This document shows, piece after piece, positions 56,075 to 64,000 of a stretch of 64,000 nucleotides of DNA. Made by a program: the position numbers and the translations under genes. Position 1 is the stretch's first letter; every line of letters begins with the position of its first letter. The notes under the pieces are model-generated. The model saw only the letters and a list, made by a program, of their open reading frames with translations. It had not been told where the DNA came from and ran no database searches. The stretch is from Mycoplasmataceae bacterium (GTDB lineage: Bacteria; Bacillota_I; Bacilli_A; Mycoplasmatales; Mycoplasmoidaceae): the NCBI GenBank assembly GCA_029009155.1, contig JAQXJX010000027.1, positions 1-64,000 on the forward strand, written 5' to 3'.

Positions 56075-56538
56075 TAATTTTCTCCTAAATATCTTAATTC
56101 TTGAGTTTGGTTGCAATTTTCATTAAGATGTGATCTTAAAAAACAATCTACTAATTCTTCAAGACTAATTTCTGTTAATTTGGCGTGGTGGTCGCAAATA
56201 TAAATCTTACCATTTTGATAAATTAGTCTTTCTAAAGCACTTAACCAATTAATACTTGGTAAATGAATGTTATCGCAGCAAGTATAAAAATAATCAATTG
56301 CTAATCATCCTAATCCCGATGGTGTTATATCATTTCCACCATTTCAATATCTTTTTACACAATCATATTTAATATAGTTTGAATATGATACCTCATCATA
56401 AAAAGGATTAGAAATTAAATTTGCAAGATATTGATAGTGATTATCACTTCAATTTATTAAACAAGTAGTTTCTTTATTCTTTTCTAAATATTGTTTTACA
56501 ACTTCTTTAGCTATTATTAAAAAATCTTTATTTTCCAT
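56074..56538 (-). CDS. Hypothetical protein of the inserted element
   Basis: An intact 154-residue protein: MENKDFLIIAKEVVKQYLEK, YDEVSYSNYIKYDCVKRYWN, DYFYTCCDNIHLPSINWLSA, NGKIYICDHHAKLTEISLEE, ending ELRYLGEN. The Cys/His-containing segments (YTCCDN, CDHHAK) could bind metal; that is speculative. AAGGAG precedes the ATG. It is the first gene of the leftward operon and is coupled to the next by TAATG. No family is recognised. Confidence 0.72.
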
Positions 56539-56566
56539 AGTTTTTTTCTCCTTAACTAAAAACATT

Positions 56567-56608
56567 ATACAGTTAAAAAAATCAAAAGTGTATTTTTTTT
56601 ACACTTTT
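56567..56608 (-). promoter_or_regulatory. Promoter and inverted-repeat operator of the element's leftward operon
   Basis: On the minus strand a TATAAT lies about 30 nt before the ATG at 56538. Just upstream, at 56584-56608, AAAAGTGTA and TACACTTTT form a 9-bp inverted repeat around seven T residues. This could be an operator bound by the element's own ribbon-helix-helix protein (inference). Confidence 0.5.
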
Positions 56609-56773
56609 CAATTTTCAATTTATTGAATATTTATTTTTTTGCTCTTTTATGAAGTTTAATAGTGGAGTGTTTTATTTAATATATTGGTTTTTATTTTTTT
56701 AATCAAATATTATTTAAATAATATTTGTTTTAATAGATTTAACAAATTCTCGACTATTATTACAAATTAACAC
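56609..56773. other. AT-rich spacer of the element, no gene seen
   Basis: Between the leftward operon promoter and the terminator of the upstream gene there is only AT-rich DNA. A short perfect palindrome AAATATTATTTAAATAATATTT-like stretch lies near 56705-56730. No open frame of useful length is present. Confidence 0.4.
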
Positions 56774-56808
56774 AATTAAAAAAAACAACCTATTTTGGTA
56801 GGTTGTTA
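56774..56808 (-). terminator. Rho-independent terminator of the 172-residue protein gene
   Basis: On the minus strand AACAACCTA pairs with TAGGTTGTT and is followed by a run of eight T residues. The hairpin begins right after the stop codon at 56809. Confidence 0.88.
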
Positions 56809-57327
56809 TTATCCATACACCATTGCACCAACATCTTCTGGAGTAAATTGATATGTTTCAGTTGGTGCTCCAGGTTCTCCCGTTGAACTACCATCTTTAA
56901 CAATTGGTACTTCATTTGTGAAACCATCAAAGTAATGATGTAAGCTAGGAAGTAGAGAATAACACTTATAGAACATCTTATTTCAACTTCTTCATGTGTA
57001 TGGGTTCCCTATTTGAAGGGTTTTATAACCGTCCTGTTTCCAGTTTGGGTTATTCTCATAATCATCTATGATTAAATTCTTGATGTTACCAGAATTTGGG
57101 TTTTTGTCTGTTCCTCATACTCAATTTCATAATAGATCATTCATTGGTAAAAATATATCATATCATAAGTCAACATAAGTATATGGACCTATATCACCAA
57201 ATACTCCACCACGTGATATGGGTGCATTAGGATGTTTTCATTCAATAAAATTAAAACAATTATCATAAATATATCTTCCACGAGGATCGGAAGTAAATTC
57301 AATATTTTTAAAATTTTTCATTATCAT
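56809..57327 (-). CDS. Hypothetical protein of the inserted element with a phage-like tail motif
   Basis: An intact 172-residue protein: MIMKNFKNIEFTSDPRGRYI, WKHPNAPISRGGVFGDIGPY, DLLWNWVWGTDKNPNSGNIK, MFYKCYSLLPSLHHYFDGFT, and a Gly/Pro-rich end SSTGEPGAPTETYQFTPEDV continuing GAMVYG. The ending resembles the '(T)PxDVGA' units found in many phage tail-fibre proteins, a weak hint of phage origin. It contains one TGG and seven TGA Trp codons. ATG 57321 is an alternative start. It follows the ribbon-helix-helix gene by 3 nt. Confidence 0.7.
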
Positions 57328-57330
57328 ATT

Positions 57331-57632
57331 TTATTCTTGAATACCATCAACTAAGAATTCAATGATTTCTCCTAATGAATAACCTTTATTCGTAGCTGTT
57401 TTTTTAAGTTTTTCAATAGTTTTTCTCTTGATGCAAATAGTCACTGACTTTCTTTCCTCTAATACTTTTCTTGCAGGAATAAAAATTTTAAAGCCAGGAT
57501 TTAACTTAGCTTTATTAATTTCCTTTTGTTCCTGATCTTGTTGTCTAATTTTTGTTGCCTCAAAAATATTACAAGGTTTTTTTTCTTCAATCTTAGCTTC
57601 TTTTATTGCTTCTGATTAATTTTTAACTTCAT
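57331..57632 (-). pseudogene. Ribbon-helix-helix (CopG/Arc-type) regulator, frameshifted near its start
   Basis: The C-terminal half KSVTICIKRKTIEKLKKTAT followed by NKGYSLGEIIEFLVDGIQE is a clear ribbon-helix-helix DNA-binding domain. The N-terminal part (EAIKEAKIEEKKPCNIFEAT) is open but has no start codon in frame after a TAA. An ATG at 57632, inside the right-end inverted repeat, would start the gene if one missing base were restored (MKLKIN then EAIKEA). It may be the element's repressor or a plasmid copy-control protein; this is inference. It is cotranscribed with the next gene. Confidence 0.65.
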
Positions 57633-57652
57633 TAGTTTTTTCACTAATGAAG
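57627..57652. repeat. Inverted repeat at the right end of the element
   Basis: CTTCATTAGT and ACTAATGAAG form a perfect 10-bp inverted repeat separated by 6 nt. The right arm begins with the ACTAAT direct repeat of the insertion junction. No T-run follows, so it is not a terminator. Confidence 0.75.
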
Positions 57653-58005
57653 ATTTAATTTTAATGGCGGAAAATTTACATATGAAGGAGTTGAATACAC
57701 AATTAATGAAATTGGAGATGATGTTTTTGAAGAATGCTTAGATATTACTATAAAGAAATTAATTCTTCCAAATAGTGTTAAAACTACTGGTAATAATGCT
57801 TTTTTAGATGTAAAAACATTTAAAACAATTAGACCTAACTAATCTTGATCATGTGATTAAAATTGATGCTGATATTTTTATTGAAAATGGTTGTTTACAT
57901 AACACTAAAATAAATACAATTTTAGTCAAAGATCAAGCTATGAAAAACCAATACTCTAATGATAAATATTGACCATCTGTAAAAGATTACATCAAAATAC
58001 AATAA
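57643..58005 (+). pseudogene. C-terminal part of the split BspA-like lipoprotein pseudogene
   Basis: After a one-base deletion the frame reads FNFNGGKFTYEGVEYTINEI, then FEECLDITIKKLILPNSVKT, nearly the same as the gene at 19445 (FEECLDITTKKLILPNSVKY). It has a ~40-residue internal deletion relative to that gene. A later shift leads to LDHVIKIDADIFIENGCLHN and the end DQAMKNQYSNDKYWPSVKDY. It continues the fragment at 53456. Confidence 0.78.
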
Positions 58006-58075
58006 AAAGACAATATTGTTATTTAATAAATTAAATTTTAAAATTAGCTTTTTTATTATATTATTATGTGTATAG

Positions 58076-58103
58076 GATGACCCTGTATAAGGGCCATCTT
58101 TTT
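58076..58103 (+). terminator. Terminator-like hairpin in the nusA leader
   Basis: GATG-A-CCCT pairs with AGGG-C-CATC (one A-C mismatch) and is followed by TTTTTG, 36 nt before the nusA ATG. An AT-rich TATATTATTATG stretch lies just upstream, so the hairpin is probably at the 5' end of the nusA transcript. Confidence 0.65.
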
Positions 58104-58138
58104 GTTAGAAAAGCTTAAGAACGAAGGAAAAAATTATA

Positions 58139-59959
58139 ATGAACAAAATAACTGAAGGATTTTTACAAGCAATTAAATTAGTTGCTGATGAAAAAAAGGT
58201 CCCACGTGATGCTGTAGCTGATGTATTAAAAGATGCTATTGTTAAAGCATACGTTAAAGAACGTGATGAAGAAATGATTGAAGTTGAAATTGATCTTGAT
58301 AACAAGATTTTTAACATTAATCAAATTTTCACAATTGTTGAAGATAATGAAGATTTAAATGACTACTGTGAAATCAGTGTTCAAAATGCTAAGAAGTATT
58401 TAGAACAAATTGGTTCAGATCAAACACCAATTTTAGGTGAAAAGATTAAAAAACCTATTGATTTAGAATCTTTAGACAAAAAAATAATTTCTCACATTAT
58501 TCAAATATTTAAACAAGGAATTACTGTTCAAGGTAATTTACAAATTTATAGTAAATGAAAAGACCATGTTGGTGAAGTTATTAAATGTGAAGTTGAACGT
58601 TCAGACCGTCACGGATCATTAGCTAAACTTGAAGAAAATGAATATGGTTTTATTGGTTTAGCTGAAACTATTCCAGGTGAAACATTAGTACCTGGTGAAA
58701 AATACAACTTCTCAATTAAAGAAGTAAAACAACAATCAGCAGGATGACCTGTTATCTTATCAAGAGCTGATGTTAACTTAGTAAAACACCTACTAAAGGT
58801 AAATGTTCCAGAAATTCAAGATGGTATTATTGAAATTAAAGATATTCAACGTATTGCTGGATTTAAAACAAAAGTTTCATTAATTTCTCATCAACCAGGT
58901 GTTGAACCTTGTGGTACAGTTATTGGACCTCACGGATCTAGAGTTCAAGCTATATCTAATGAACTTCATGGTGAAAAACTTGATGTTTTTGAATACAGTG
59001 ATGATTTTGAAAGATATTTAGTAGATGTTTGTTCACCAGCAAAAATTGTTGGTTATGATTTAACAACATATGATGATGGTAAAAAAGAATTAGTTATTAT
59101 TGTTCGTGCAGATCAAATGCCATTATTAATTGGTAAAAAAGGTGCTAATATCCGTTTAATTTCAATGTTATTAGCAGCTGCTGATATTGATGTTAAAACT
59201 CCAGAAGATGCAAAAGCTGAAAAAATTTCATATAAAACACTTGAAGTTAAATCAATGCGTGAAAGAAAATTTGCTCGTGCATACGAAAGAAATAGTATGC
59301 CAGGCAATGGTGATTTCAGTGGTTTTGTAAAACCTTCATTCAACAAGCAACGTCACGAAAAACCAGTTCATAATAATTCTGAACAACAAAATCGTGTTGA
59401 ACATGCTAAACCAAATTTAACTAATGAAAAATTCTCTTCTTATCAAAGAAATGATGCATCATTCTTAAAATTAGAAGATCAAATGGCAAAATTCAACATT
59501 AATATGAATGAAATGAATGAAGTTGATGCTGAATCAAATAATCAAGCTAAACCTGTTGTTGAAACTAAAACTAATGTTGAACAACCAACTAAAGAAGTTG
59601 TTGACACTATAGCTAAACCAGCAAGTGCTAAGAAAACTAATTTATTTGATAAATTAAAAGCTAATGAAGATGCTCGTATTAGCGCAGGTGGTGAAACTGC
59701 TGAACAATTAGAACAAAAAACAACAGCTAAACCAGCAAGTGCTAAGAAAACAACTAAATTTTCTAAAGCTAAGAAAACAACTAATAAAAACACTGAATCT
59801 ACTAAATCTAAAACTTCAATTTTAGATGAATTAGCAAGTGGTGATAGAGAATCTTTAATGAATGAATTAAAGAAAGAAATTGATAACTTCGAATCACAAC
59901 AAGAAGATAATGATAGTGATATTGATGAAACTTACTACGATGATAAAGATGTAGAATAG
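58139..59959 (+). CDS. nusA: Transcription termination/antitermination factor NusA
   Basis: A 606-residue protein. Residues 1-130 are the N-terminal domain (VADEKKVPRDAVADVLKDAI). The S1 region (VGEVIKCEVERSDRHGSLAK) and two KH domains (VEPCGTVIGPHGSRVQAISN; MPLLIGKKGANIRLISMLLA) follow. Beyond about residue 375 comes a ~230-residue low-complexity tail with two KPASAKKT repeats and an acidic end, far longer than in other bacteria. NusA binds RNA polymerase and affects pausing and termination. rimP, usually upstream, is not here; the split pseudogene takes its place. Confidence 0.96.
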
Positions 59960-60010
59960 TTTCTTTACCAAATTAGGTTAGTATTATTTTTGAAAACAAA
60001 GGAGGAATAA

Positions 60011-61837
60011 ATGAAAAAGAATAAACAACTTAAAACTAAAAAAATTGATACTCGTCAATCAATTAATCTTAAATCTCAATTCAAAAAAATTGAGACTGGC
60101 GTAAAAAATGGTGTTTTCATTTTTTCTGCTCCTTTAACTATTGAACAATTTGCTTCTAAAATTAATGTTCCTGTTTCTAACATTTTAAAGAAATTCCTTT
60201 TAATGGGGGAAATGAAAAACCTTAATTCAGTTTTATCTGAAGATGAAATCGGTGAATTATGTTTAGAATATAACTATGATTTTAAAAAAGAAACTGCTAT
60301 TAATGAAACTAATGTATTAAGCAATCTAAATGTTCAAGATGATCCAAAATCACTTAAACCTCGTCCAGCTATTGTTACAGTAATGGGACATGTAGATCAT
60401 GGTAAAACTACGTTATTAGACTACATTCGTAAAACTCATGTAGCCAAAGGTGAAGCTGGTGGTATTACACAATCAATTGGTGCTTATCAAATTGAATATA
60501 ATGATCAAAAAATTACCTTTATTGACACACCAGGACATGCAGCTTTTACAGAAATGCGTGCTCGTGGTGCTAATGTTACTGATATCGTTGTATTAGTTGT
60601 AGCAATTGATGATGGAATTAAGCCACAAACATTAGAAGCTATTGATCATGCAAGAGCAGCTGATGTTCCAATTATTGTTTTTGTTAATAAAGCTGATAAA
60701 CCTAATACTAATCCAGATCATGTTTTAAGTCAATTATCTGAACATGATTTATTACCTGAAGAATGAGGTGGAACTACTATTACAATTAAAGGTAGTGCTT
60801 TAGTTGGTACTAATGTAGATCAATTGCTTGAAGCTATTTTAACTGTAGCTGAAGTTAATGAATATAAAGCAAACCCAAATCGTTTAGCTTTAGGAGTAGT
60901 TATTGAATCTAATCTTGATCGTGGTTTAGGTCCTGTTGCTACAATTATTGTTCAAAATGGAACTTTGGCAAAAGGCGATATGATGATTGCAGGTAGTAGT
61001 TACGGTAAAATTCGTGCGATGTTTGATGAAAATGGGCATGAATTAAAAAGTGCAGGCCCAAGTACTCCAGTTAAAGTAACAGGTCTTAATACTGTTCCGT
61101 TAGCTGGTGATCACTTTGTAGTTAGTGATAATGAAAAAGACATTAAAGATATAGCAGAAAAGATTCGCTTACACCAAATTCAACAAAGATATACAGAAAC
61201 TGAATTATTAACATCAGATTCAAAAACTGGTGATAAAAAATTAAATGTTATTTTAAAAACTGACGTTAATGGTTCACTTGAAGCTATTAAAAATTTATTA
61301 GCTAAGTTTGACATCCCTGGTGTAAAACTTACACTTTTAAGAAGTGCAGTTGGAACTATTAGTGAAAGTGATGTTGAATTAGCTAAAGCAAGCCATGGAA
61401 TCATTATTGGTTTTAATGTTAAACCAACTAAAAATGTTAAAGATTTAGCTTTAAATCAACAAGTTCACATTTACTTTTATGATATCATCTACCGTTTAAG
61501 TGAAGAAATTGAAAAGTTGATGAAAGGTAAATTAGATCCTGTTTATGTTGAAGAAGATACAGGAGAAGCGACAATTAAACAAATTTGAAAACATTCAAAA
61601 ATTGGAACAATTATTGGTTGTTTAGTTGATAATGGTGAAATTAGCAGAAATGACAGTGTTCGTGTTTTAAGAGATGGTGTAGTTATTGCTAAAACTGAAA
61701 TTGCATCTTTAAGACATGTTAAAGAAGATGTAACTAAAATGTCTGCTGGTAAAGAATGTGGTATTACTTTAAAAAACTTTAATGATTTAAAAGTTGGTGA
61801 CATCATCCAATGTTATAAGGTAATAGAAAAGAAATAG
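60011..61837 (+). CDS. infB: Translation initiation factor IF-2
   Basis: A 608-residue GTPase. IF2 N-terminal helical region ([20 protein letters not shown]) is at residues 40-60. G1 is [14 protein letters not shown], with [16 protein letters not shown] (G2), [16 protein letters not shown] (G3) and VNKADKP (G4). C-terminal domains follow ([40 protein letters not shown]-like end). AAAGGAGGA lies just before the ATG. The N-terminal region is short, as in other mycoplasmas. Confidence 0.97.
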
Positions 61838-61840
61838 AAT

Positions 61841-62209
61841 ATGCAAAAATATAGTGGAAAAGGTAAATACCATCATAAACAAATGGAATCATTAATGCTT
61901 AATATCATCAATCATGCATTGAAGTTTTCTATTAATGACCCATTACTTAAAAAAGTTTCATTCACATATGTTACATTAACTAATGATAAATCAATTCTTT
62001 ATGTTTACTGTGACTCATATGATCGAAGCAAAATTGAAAAGATTGTTAAAGAATTAAATGATGCTAAAGGCGTATTTAGAACTGAACTTGCTCATCAATT
62101 AAAAACACATAAAACACCAACAGTTCAATTTGAAATTGATAAAACAATTGATAATAGTTTGAAAATTGAGGAATTATTAAATAAAATAAATATTAATAAT
62201 AAAGAATAA
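61841..62209 (+). CDS. rbfA: Ribosome-binding factor A
   Basis: A 122-residue KH-like protein: MESLMLNIINHALKFSINDP, LKKVSFTYVTLTNDKSILYV and FRTELAHQLKTHKTPTVQFE, the last being the RbfA signature ('LrsxlaxxlxlrxxPxlxF'). It binds 16S rRNA during 30S maturation. It starts 3 nt after the infB stop, in the classical nusA-infB-rbfA operon. Confidence 0.94.
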   Translation: MQKYSGKGKYHHKQMESLMLNIINHALKFSINDPLLKKVSFTYVTLTNDKSILYVYCDSYDRSKIEKIVKELNDAKGVFRTELAHQLKTHKTPTVQFEIDKTIDNSLKIEELLNKININNKE

Positions 62210-62215
62210 GATATT

Positions 62216-62992
62216 ATGGATAAGAATAATAAAGACAATAAAATTAAAGCTAATGATGAACTAAAGATTGATTTTATAAAAGGTAGTGATGATACTACTC
62301 CATTAGCAGTAAAGAAAACATCAACAGAAATTGAAAATGATGCTATTAAATTCGTAAGTACTGATGGAGTGCAAAATAACTCTACTAACATTAATTCGAA
62401 TTTAGGTAAATTTACAACTGATTTTGATGTACAAGCTAATATGATTAATGATGATGTAATTGTTAGTGATAAATCTAAACAATTAGGTTCAATTAGAGAA
62501 CAAGACAAAAAAGTTGATTTTTCAAAATTTTCTAAAACTAAGAAAAATAAAAACTTAGCACCTGCAAAAAGTAAATTTGCAATTAAAGTTGACACTTTAT
62601 TAAGAAATGATCGTACTTTACTAATTGTGTGATCAGCTGCTATTCTTACTATTATTACATGTTTAGCATTTACTATTTCATTTGCAGTTACTTTAACATT
62701 AGATTGAAAAAATAAACCAGATGCAAGTTTCTTTAATTTCCAATGAGTACAAAATACAGCACTTGCTGCTAATTCATTCTCATACATTTCAATGGGTTTA
62801 ATTGCTTTACCACTACTATATTTATTAATCACTGTATTAGTTGGTATTAATGGTGTATATCGTTCAAGATCATTTCACTATTTCTTATGGATTTGTTTAA
62901 TAACAGCGTTTGTATTAATGCTTGTTTCATTAATAATGTCTTCAATGATTATTTCATATGAAAACTCATTCATTAGACCAAAAGTAAATTAA
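62216..62992 (+). CDS. Membrane protein with long cytoplasmic N-terminus
   Basis: A 258-residue protein. The first 130 residues are hydrophilic, Asn/Asp/Lys-rich and probably disordered (MDKNNKDNKIKANDELKIDF). About three to four membrane helices follow: WSAAILTIITCLAFTISFAV, YISMGLIALPLLYLLITVLV and WICLITAFVLMLVSLIMSSM. It is 6 nt from rbfA, so it is cotranscribed with the translation genes. Family not recognised. A strong terminator follows. Confidence 0.85.
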
Positions 62993-63015
62993 TTAAACTA
63001 ATAAATAAAAAAATA

Positions 63016-63045
63016 AATACCACTTGTTATCAAGTGGTATTTTTG
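63016..63045 (+). terminator. Rho-independent terminator of the nusA operon
   Basis: An 11-bp perfect stem AATACCACTTG/CAAGTGGTATT with loop TTAT is followed by TTTG. Confidence 0.92.
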
Positions 63046-63120
63046 TTGATTGTTAATAAAAAACTCATAATCATTTATGAATTGTTTTTTTAGTAATAGG
63101 GGTCAATTGATAGCAAAGTC

Positions 63121-63387
63121 TTAATTAGATCAATTGGTAACCGTGCTTTTTATAACAATTCTCGAAATTCATTTTTATCATTTAAAGAAATTATTAGTAT
63201 TAATTTTTTAGAAGGAATTGAAGAAATTGGTAGTGAAGCATTTTATAAATGTGATGATCTAACAAATAAAACAATAAAACTACCTAGCTCTATTCAACAT
63301 GTTGGTGATAAACCTTTTAGTGAGACAAATTTAGAAGTACTAGATTTATCTGATTTAATTAGTGTTTTTTTTATATTTATTAACTAA
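63121..63387 (+). pseudogene. Fragment of a BspA-like LRR gene
   Basis: The open frame reads IRSIGNRAFYNNSRNSFLSF, then KEIISINFLEGIEEIGSEAF and PSSIQHVGDKPFSETNLEVL, ending FFIFIN. It matches the middle of the gene at 19445 (KEIISLTFQEGIEYIEEDAF) but has no start, signal peptide or 3' part. It is the third remnant of this subfamily in the window. Confidence 0.75.
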
Positions 63388-63432
63388 AATTTGTTTATCA
63401 AGAAATGTTAGTATATTAGCGAATAAATATTC

Positions 63433-63469
63433 AAATGGACAAAAGTGGTAATTTTACCAGATTTGGTCA
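63433..63469. repeat. 37-bp palindromic direct repeat, copy 1
   Basis: Identical to 63518-63554. The centre TGGTAATTTTACCA is a perfect palindrome, and the outer parts (TGGACAAA and TTTGGTCA) extend it imperfectly to about 34 bp. Confidence 0.85.
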
Positions 63470-63509
63470 TTATCTGCTTTATCGTATCTCTTTTGAAATG
63501 AAAATGTTG

Positions 63510-63515
63510 TATAAT
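63510..63515 (+). promoter_or_regulatory. -10 box TATAAT before the ATPase gene
   Basis: TATAAT lies between the two 37-bp repeats and 52 nt before the ATG at 63567. The transcript would begin inside repeat copy 2. No good -35 box is seen. Confidence 0.5.
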
Positions 63516-63517
63516 CT

Positions 63518-63554
63518 AAATGGACAAAAGTGGTAATTTTACCAGATTTGGTCA
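63518..63554. repeat. 37-bp palindromic direct repeat, copy 2
   Basis: Exact second copy, starting 85 bp after the first and ending 13 nt before the ATPase start codon, just upstream of the GGAGG ribosome binding site. Confidence 0.85.
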
Positions 63555-63566
63555 GTGGAGGAAAAA

Positions 63567-64000
63567 ATGAATATTAAAAGAGAACAATATTTAAATGAAT
63601 TAATCGTTCGTAAACACAATACTCTTATAAAAATAATTACTGGAATAAGAAGATGTGGTAAATCTTATCTTTTAAACACCATTTTTTATGATCACTTAAT
63701 TAAATCAGGAATAAAAGAAGATCACATTATTAAGTTTGCATTTGACTCTGCTAATGATCTAAGTTTAATTAATGAAGATTTAATAGAATTAAGTCTTAAT
63801 AATAGAAAAGTAGACCCTAAAAAATTTATTAATTATATTAATCGCCAAATTAAAGATAACCAGATGTATTATCTACTTTTAGATGAGATACAGAATTTAG
63901 GGGCATTTGAGTCAGTTTTAAACGGATATTTAAGACAAAACAACATTGATATTTATGTCACAGGTAGTAATGCCAAATTTCTTTCTAAGGACATAATAAC
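63567..64000 (+). CDS. AAA-type ATPase of the AAA_14/DUF4143 family (5' part)
   Basis: At least 144 residues; the gene runs off the window. REQYLNELIVRKHNTLIKII is followed by the P-loop TGIRRCGKSYLLNTIF (GxRRxGKS, the AAA_14 form) and the Walker B region MYYLLLDEIQNLGAFESVLN, then IYVTGSNAKFLSKDI (sensor-like). This family is widespread in bacteria and archaea, often in multiple mobile copies; its function is poorly known. GGAGG lies 7 nt upstream. The two palindromic repeats in front suggest a regulated or repeat-bounded unit. Confidence 0.88.
   Translation, partial: MNIKREQYLNELIVRKHNTLIKIITGIRRCGKSYLLNTIFYDHLIKSGIKEDHIIKFAFDSANDLSLINEDLIELSLNNRKVDPKKFINYINRQIKDNQMYYLLLDEIQNLGAFESVLNGYLRQNNIDIYVTGSNAKFLSKDII

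Larger units (their letters stand above)
53665..57648. mobile_element. Unclassified ~4-kb inserted element interrupting an LRR lipoprotein gene
   Basis: ACTAAT occurs at both edges (53665-53670 and 57643-57648). Joining the outer sequences at this repeat restores a continuous family-like coding sequence (FLATNEDFNFNGGKF, allowing single-base shifts). The interior holds about ten small genes, nearly all on the minus strand, with no recognisable transposase, integrase or relaxase. At the right edge CTTCATTAGT/ACTAATGAAG forms a 10-bp inverted repeat around 6 nt. Several element genes are frameshifted, so it looks old. The use of TGA for Trp shows adaptation to a mollicute host. Confidence 0.7.

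Noticed and set aside
53665-57648. The inserted element as a known insertion sequence or mycoplasma ICE
   Set aside because: I found no DDE or tyrosine transposase, no terminal inverted repeats shared by the two ends, and no TraG/TraE-like ATPase genes that mark mycoplasma ICEs.
62125-62832. A 235-codon open frame on the minus strand
   Set aside because: It lies entirely antisense to rbfA's end and the membrane protein gene, which have good start sites, operon spacing and membrane helices. Its Ser/Leu-rich sequence is what the complement of such coding DNA gives.
63433-63554. The two 37-bp repeats as a small CRISPR array
   Set aside because: There are only two copies with a 48-bp interval that contains a promoter, the repeats are palindromic throughout, and no cas genes are near.

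Overview
The window reads as a mollicute (mycoplasma) chromosome. It is very AT-rich, UGA is read as tryptophan throughout (almost every long gene is interrupted by TGA unless translated with code 4, and TGG is rare), and the gene set is reduced: glycolysis, ECF transporter, translation factors, DnaG, NusA/IF-2/RbfA. Many surface proteins carry BspA-type leucine-rich repeats or bacterial Ig-like folds. A large BspA-like family is what I would expect of the Malacoplasma branch (the M. penetrans group, or the trichomonad-associated 'Ca. Malacoplasma girerdii'); this assignment is inference.

Layout. 1-140 is a 5S rRNA with its terminator, probably the end of an rRNA operon. 349-4895 holds two secreted or membrane proteins, a BspA-like lipoprotein and a family 8 glycosyltransferase, followed by an Sfp-type phosphopantetheinyl transferase. 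5611-9212 (minus) is ecfA1-ecfA2-ecfT-truA. 9283-13197 is gpmI, a TrmH-family methyltransferase, an RluA-family pseudouridine synthase and udk. 13573-18759 contains an ABC-2-like permease, miaB, a lipoprotein and yebC. 19010-20242 has rpsU and an LRR protein, then a minus-strand lipase. 21254-27919 is a compact run glyS-dnaG-ruvX-trmR-trhP1-trhP2, whose last three genes look like a wobble-uridine modification module. 27920-29396 (minus) is a HEPN (Abi_2) gene overlapping a Nudix gene, then greA and five tRNAs.

30601-35544 has two more BspA-like proteins; 36222-38477 an Ala-rich membrane protein and a flavodiiron protein; 38478-39764 decayed DNA. 39765-43781 is a 1338-residue Ig-like surface protein. 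43831-49971 carries a degenerate alanine dehydrogenase/transhydrogenase-like protein (minus), transketolase, a YneF-like protein, engB, tRNA-Gln(CTG) and lepA. 50057-53330 has a NagB-like protein lacking catalytic residues and another BspA-like protein.

53456-58005 is the most unusual part. An LRR lipoprotein pseudogene is split by about 4 kb of foreign DNA bounded by the direct repeat ACTAAT. The insert carries a mostly minus-strand set of small genes of unknown function, many frameshifted in A/T runs. 58139-62992 is nusA-infB-rbfA plus a membrane protein. The window ends with an LRR fragment, two copies of a 37-bp palindromic repeat around a promoter, and the start of an AAA-type ATPase gene.
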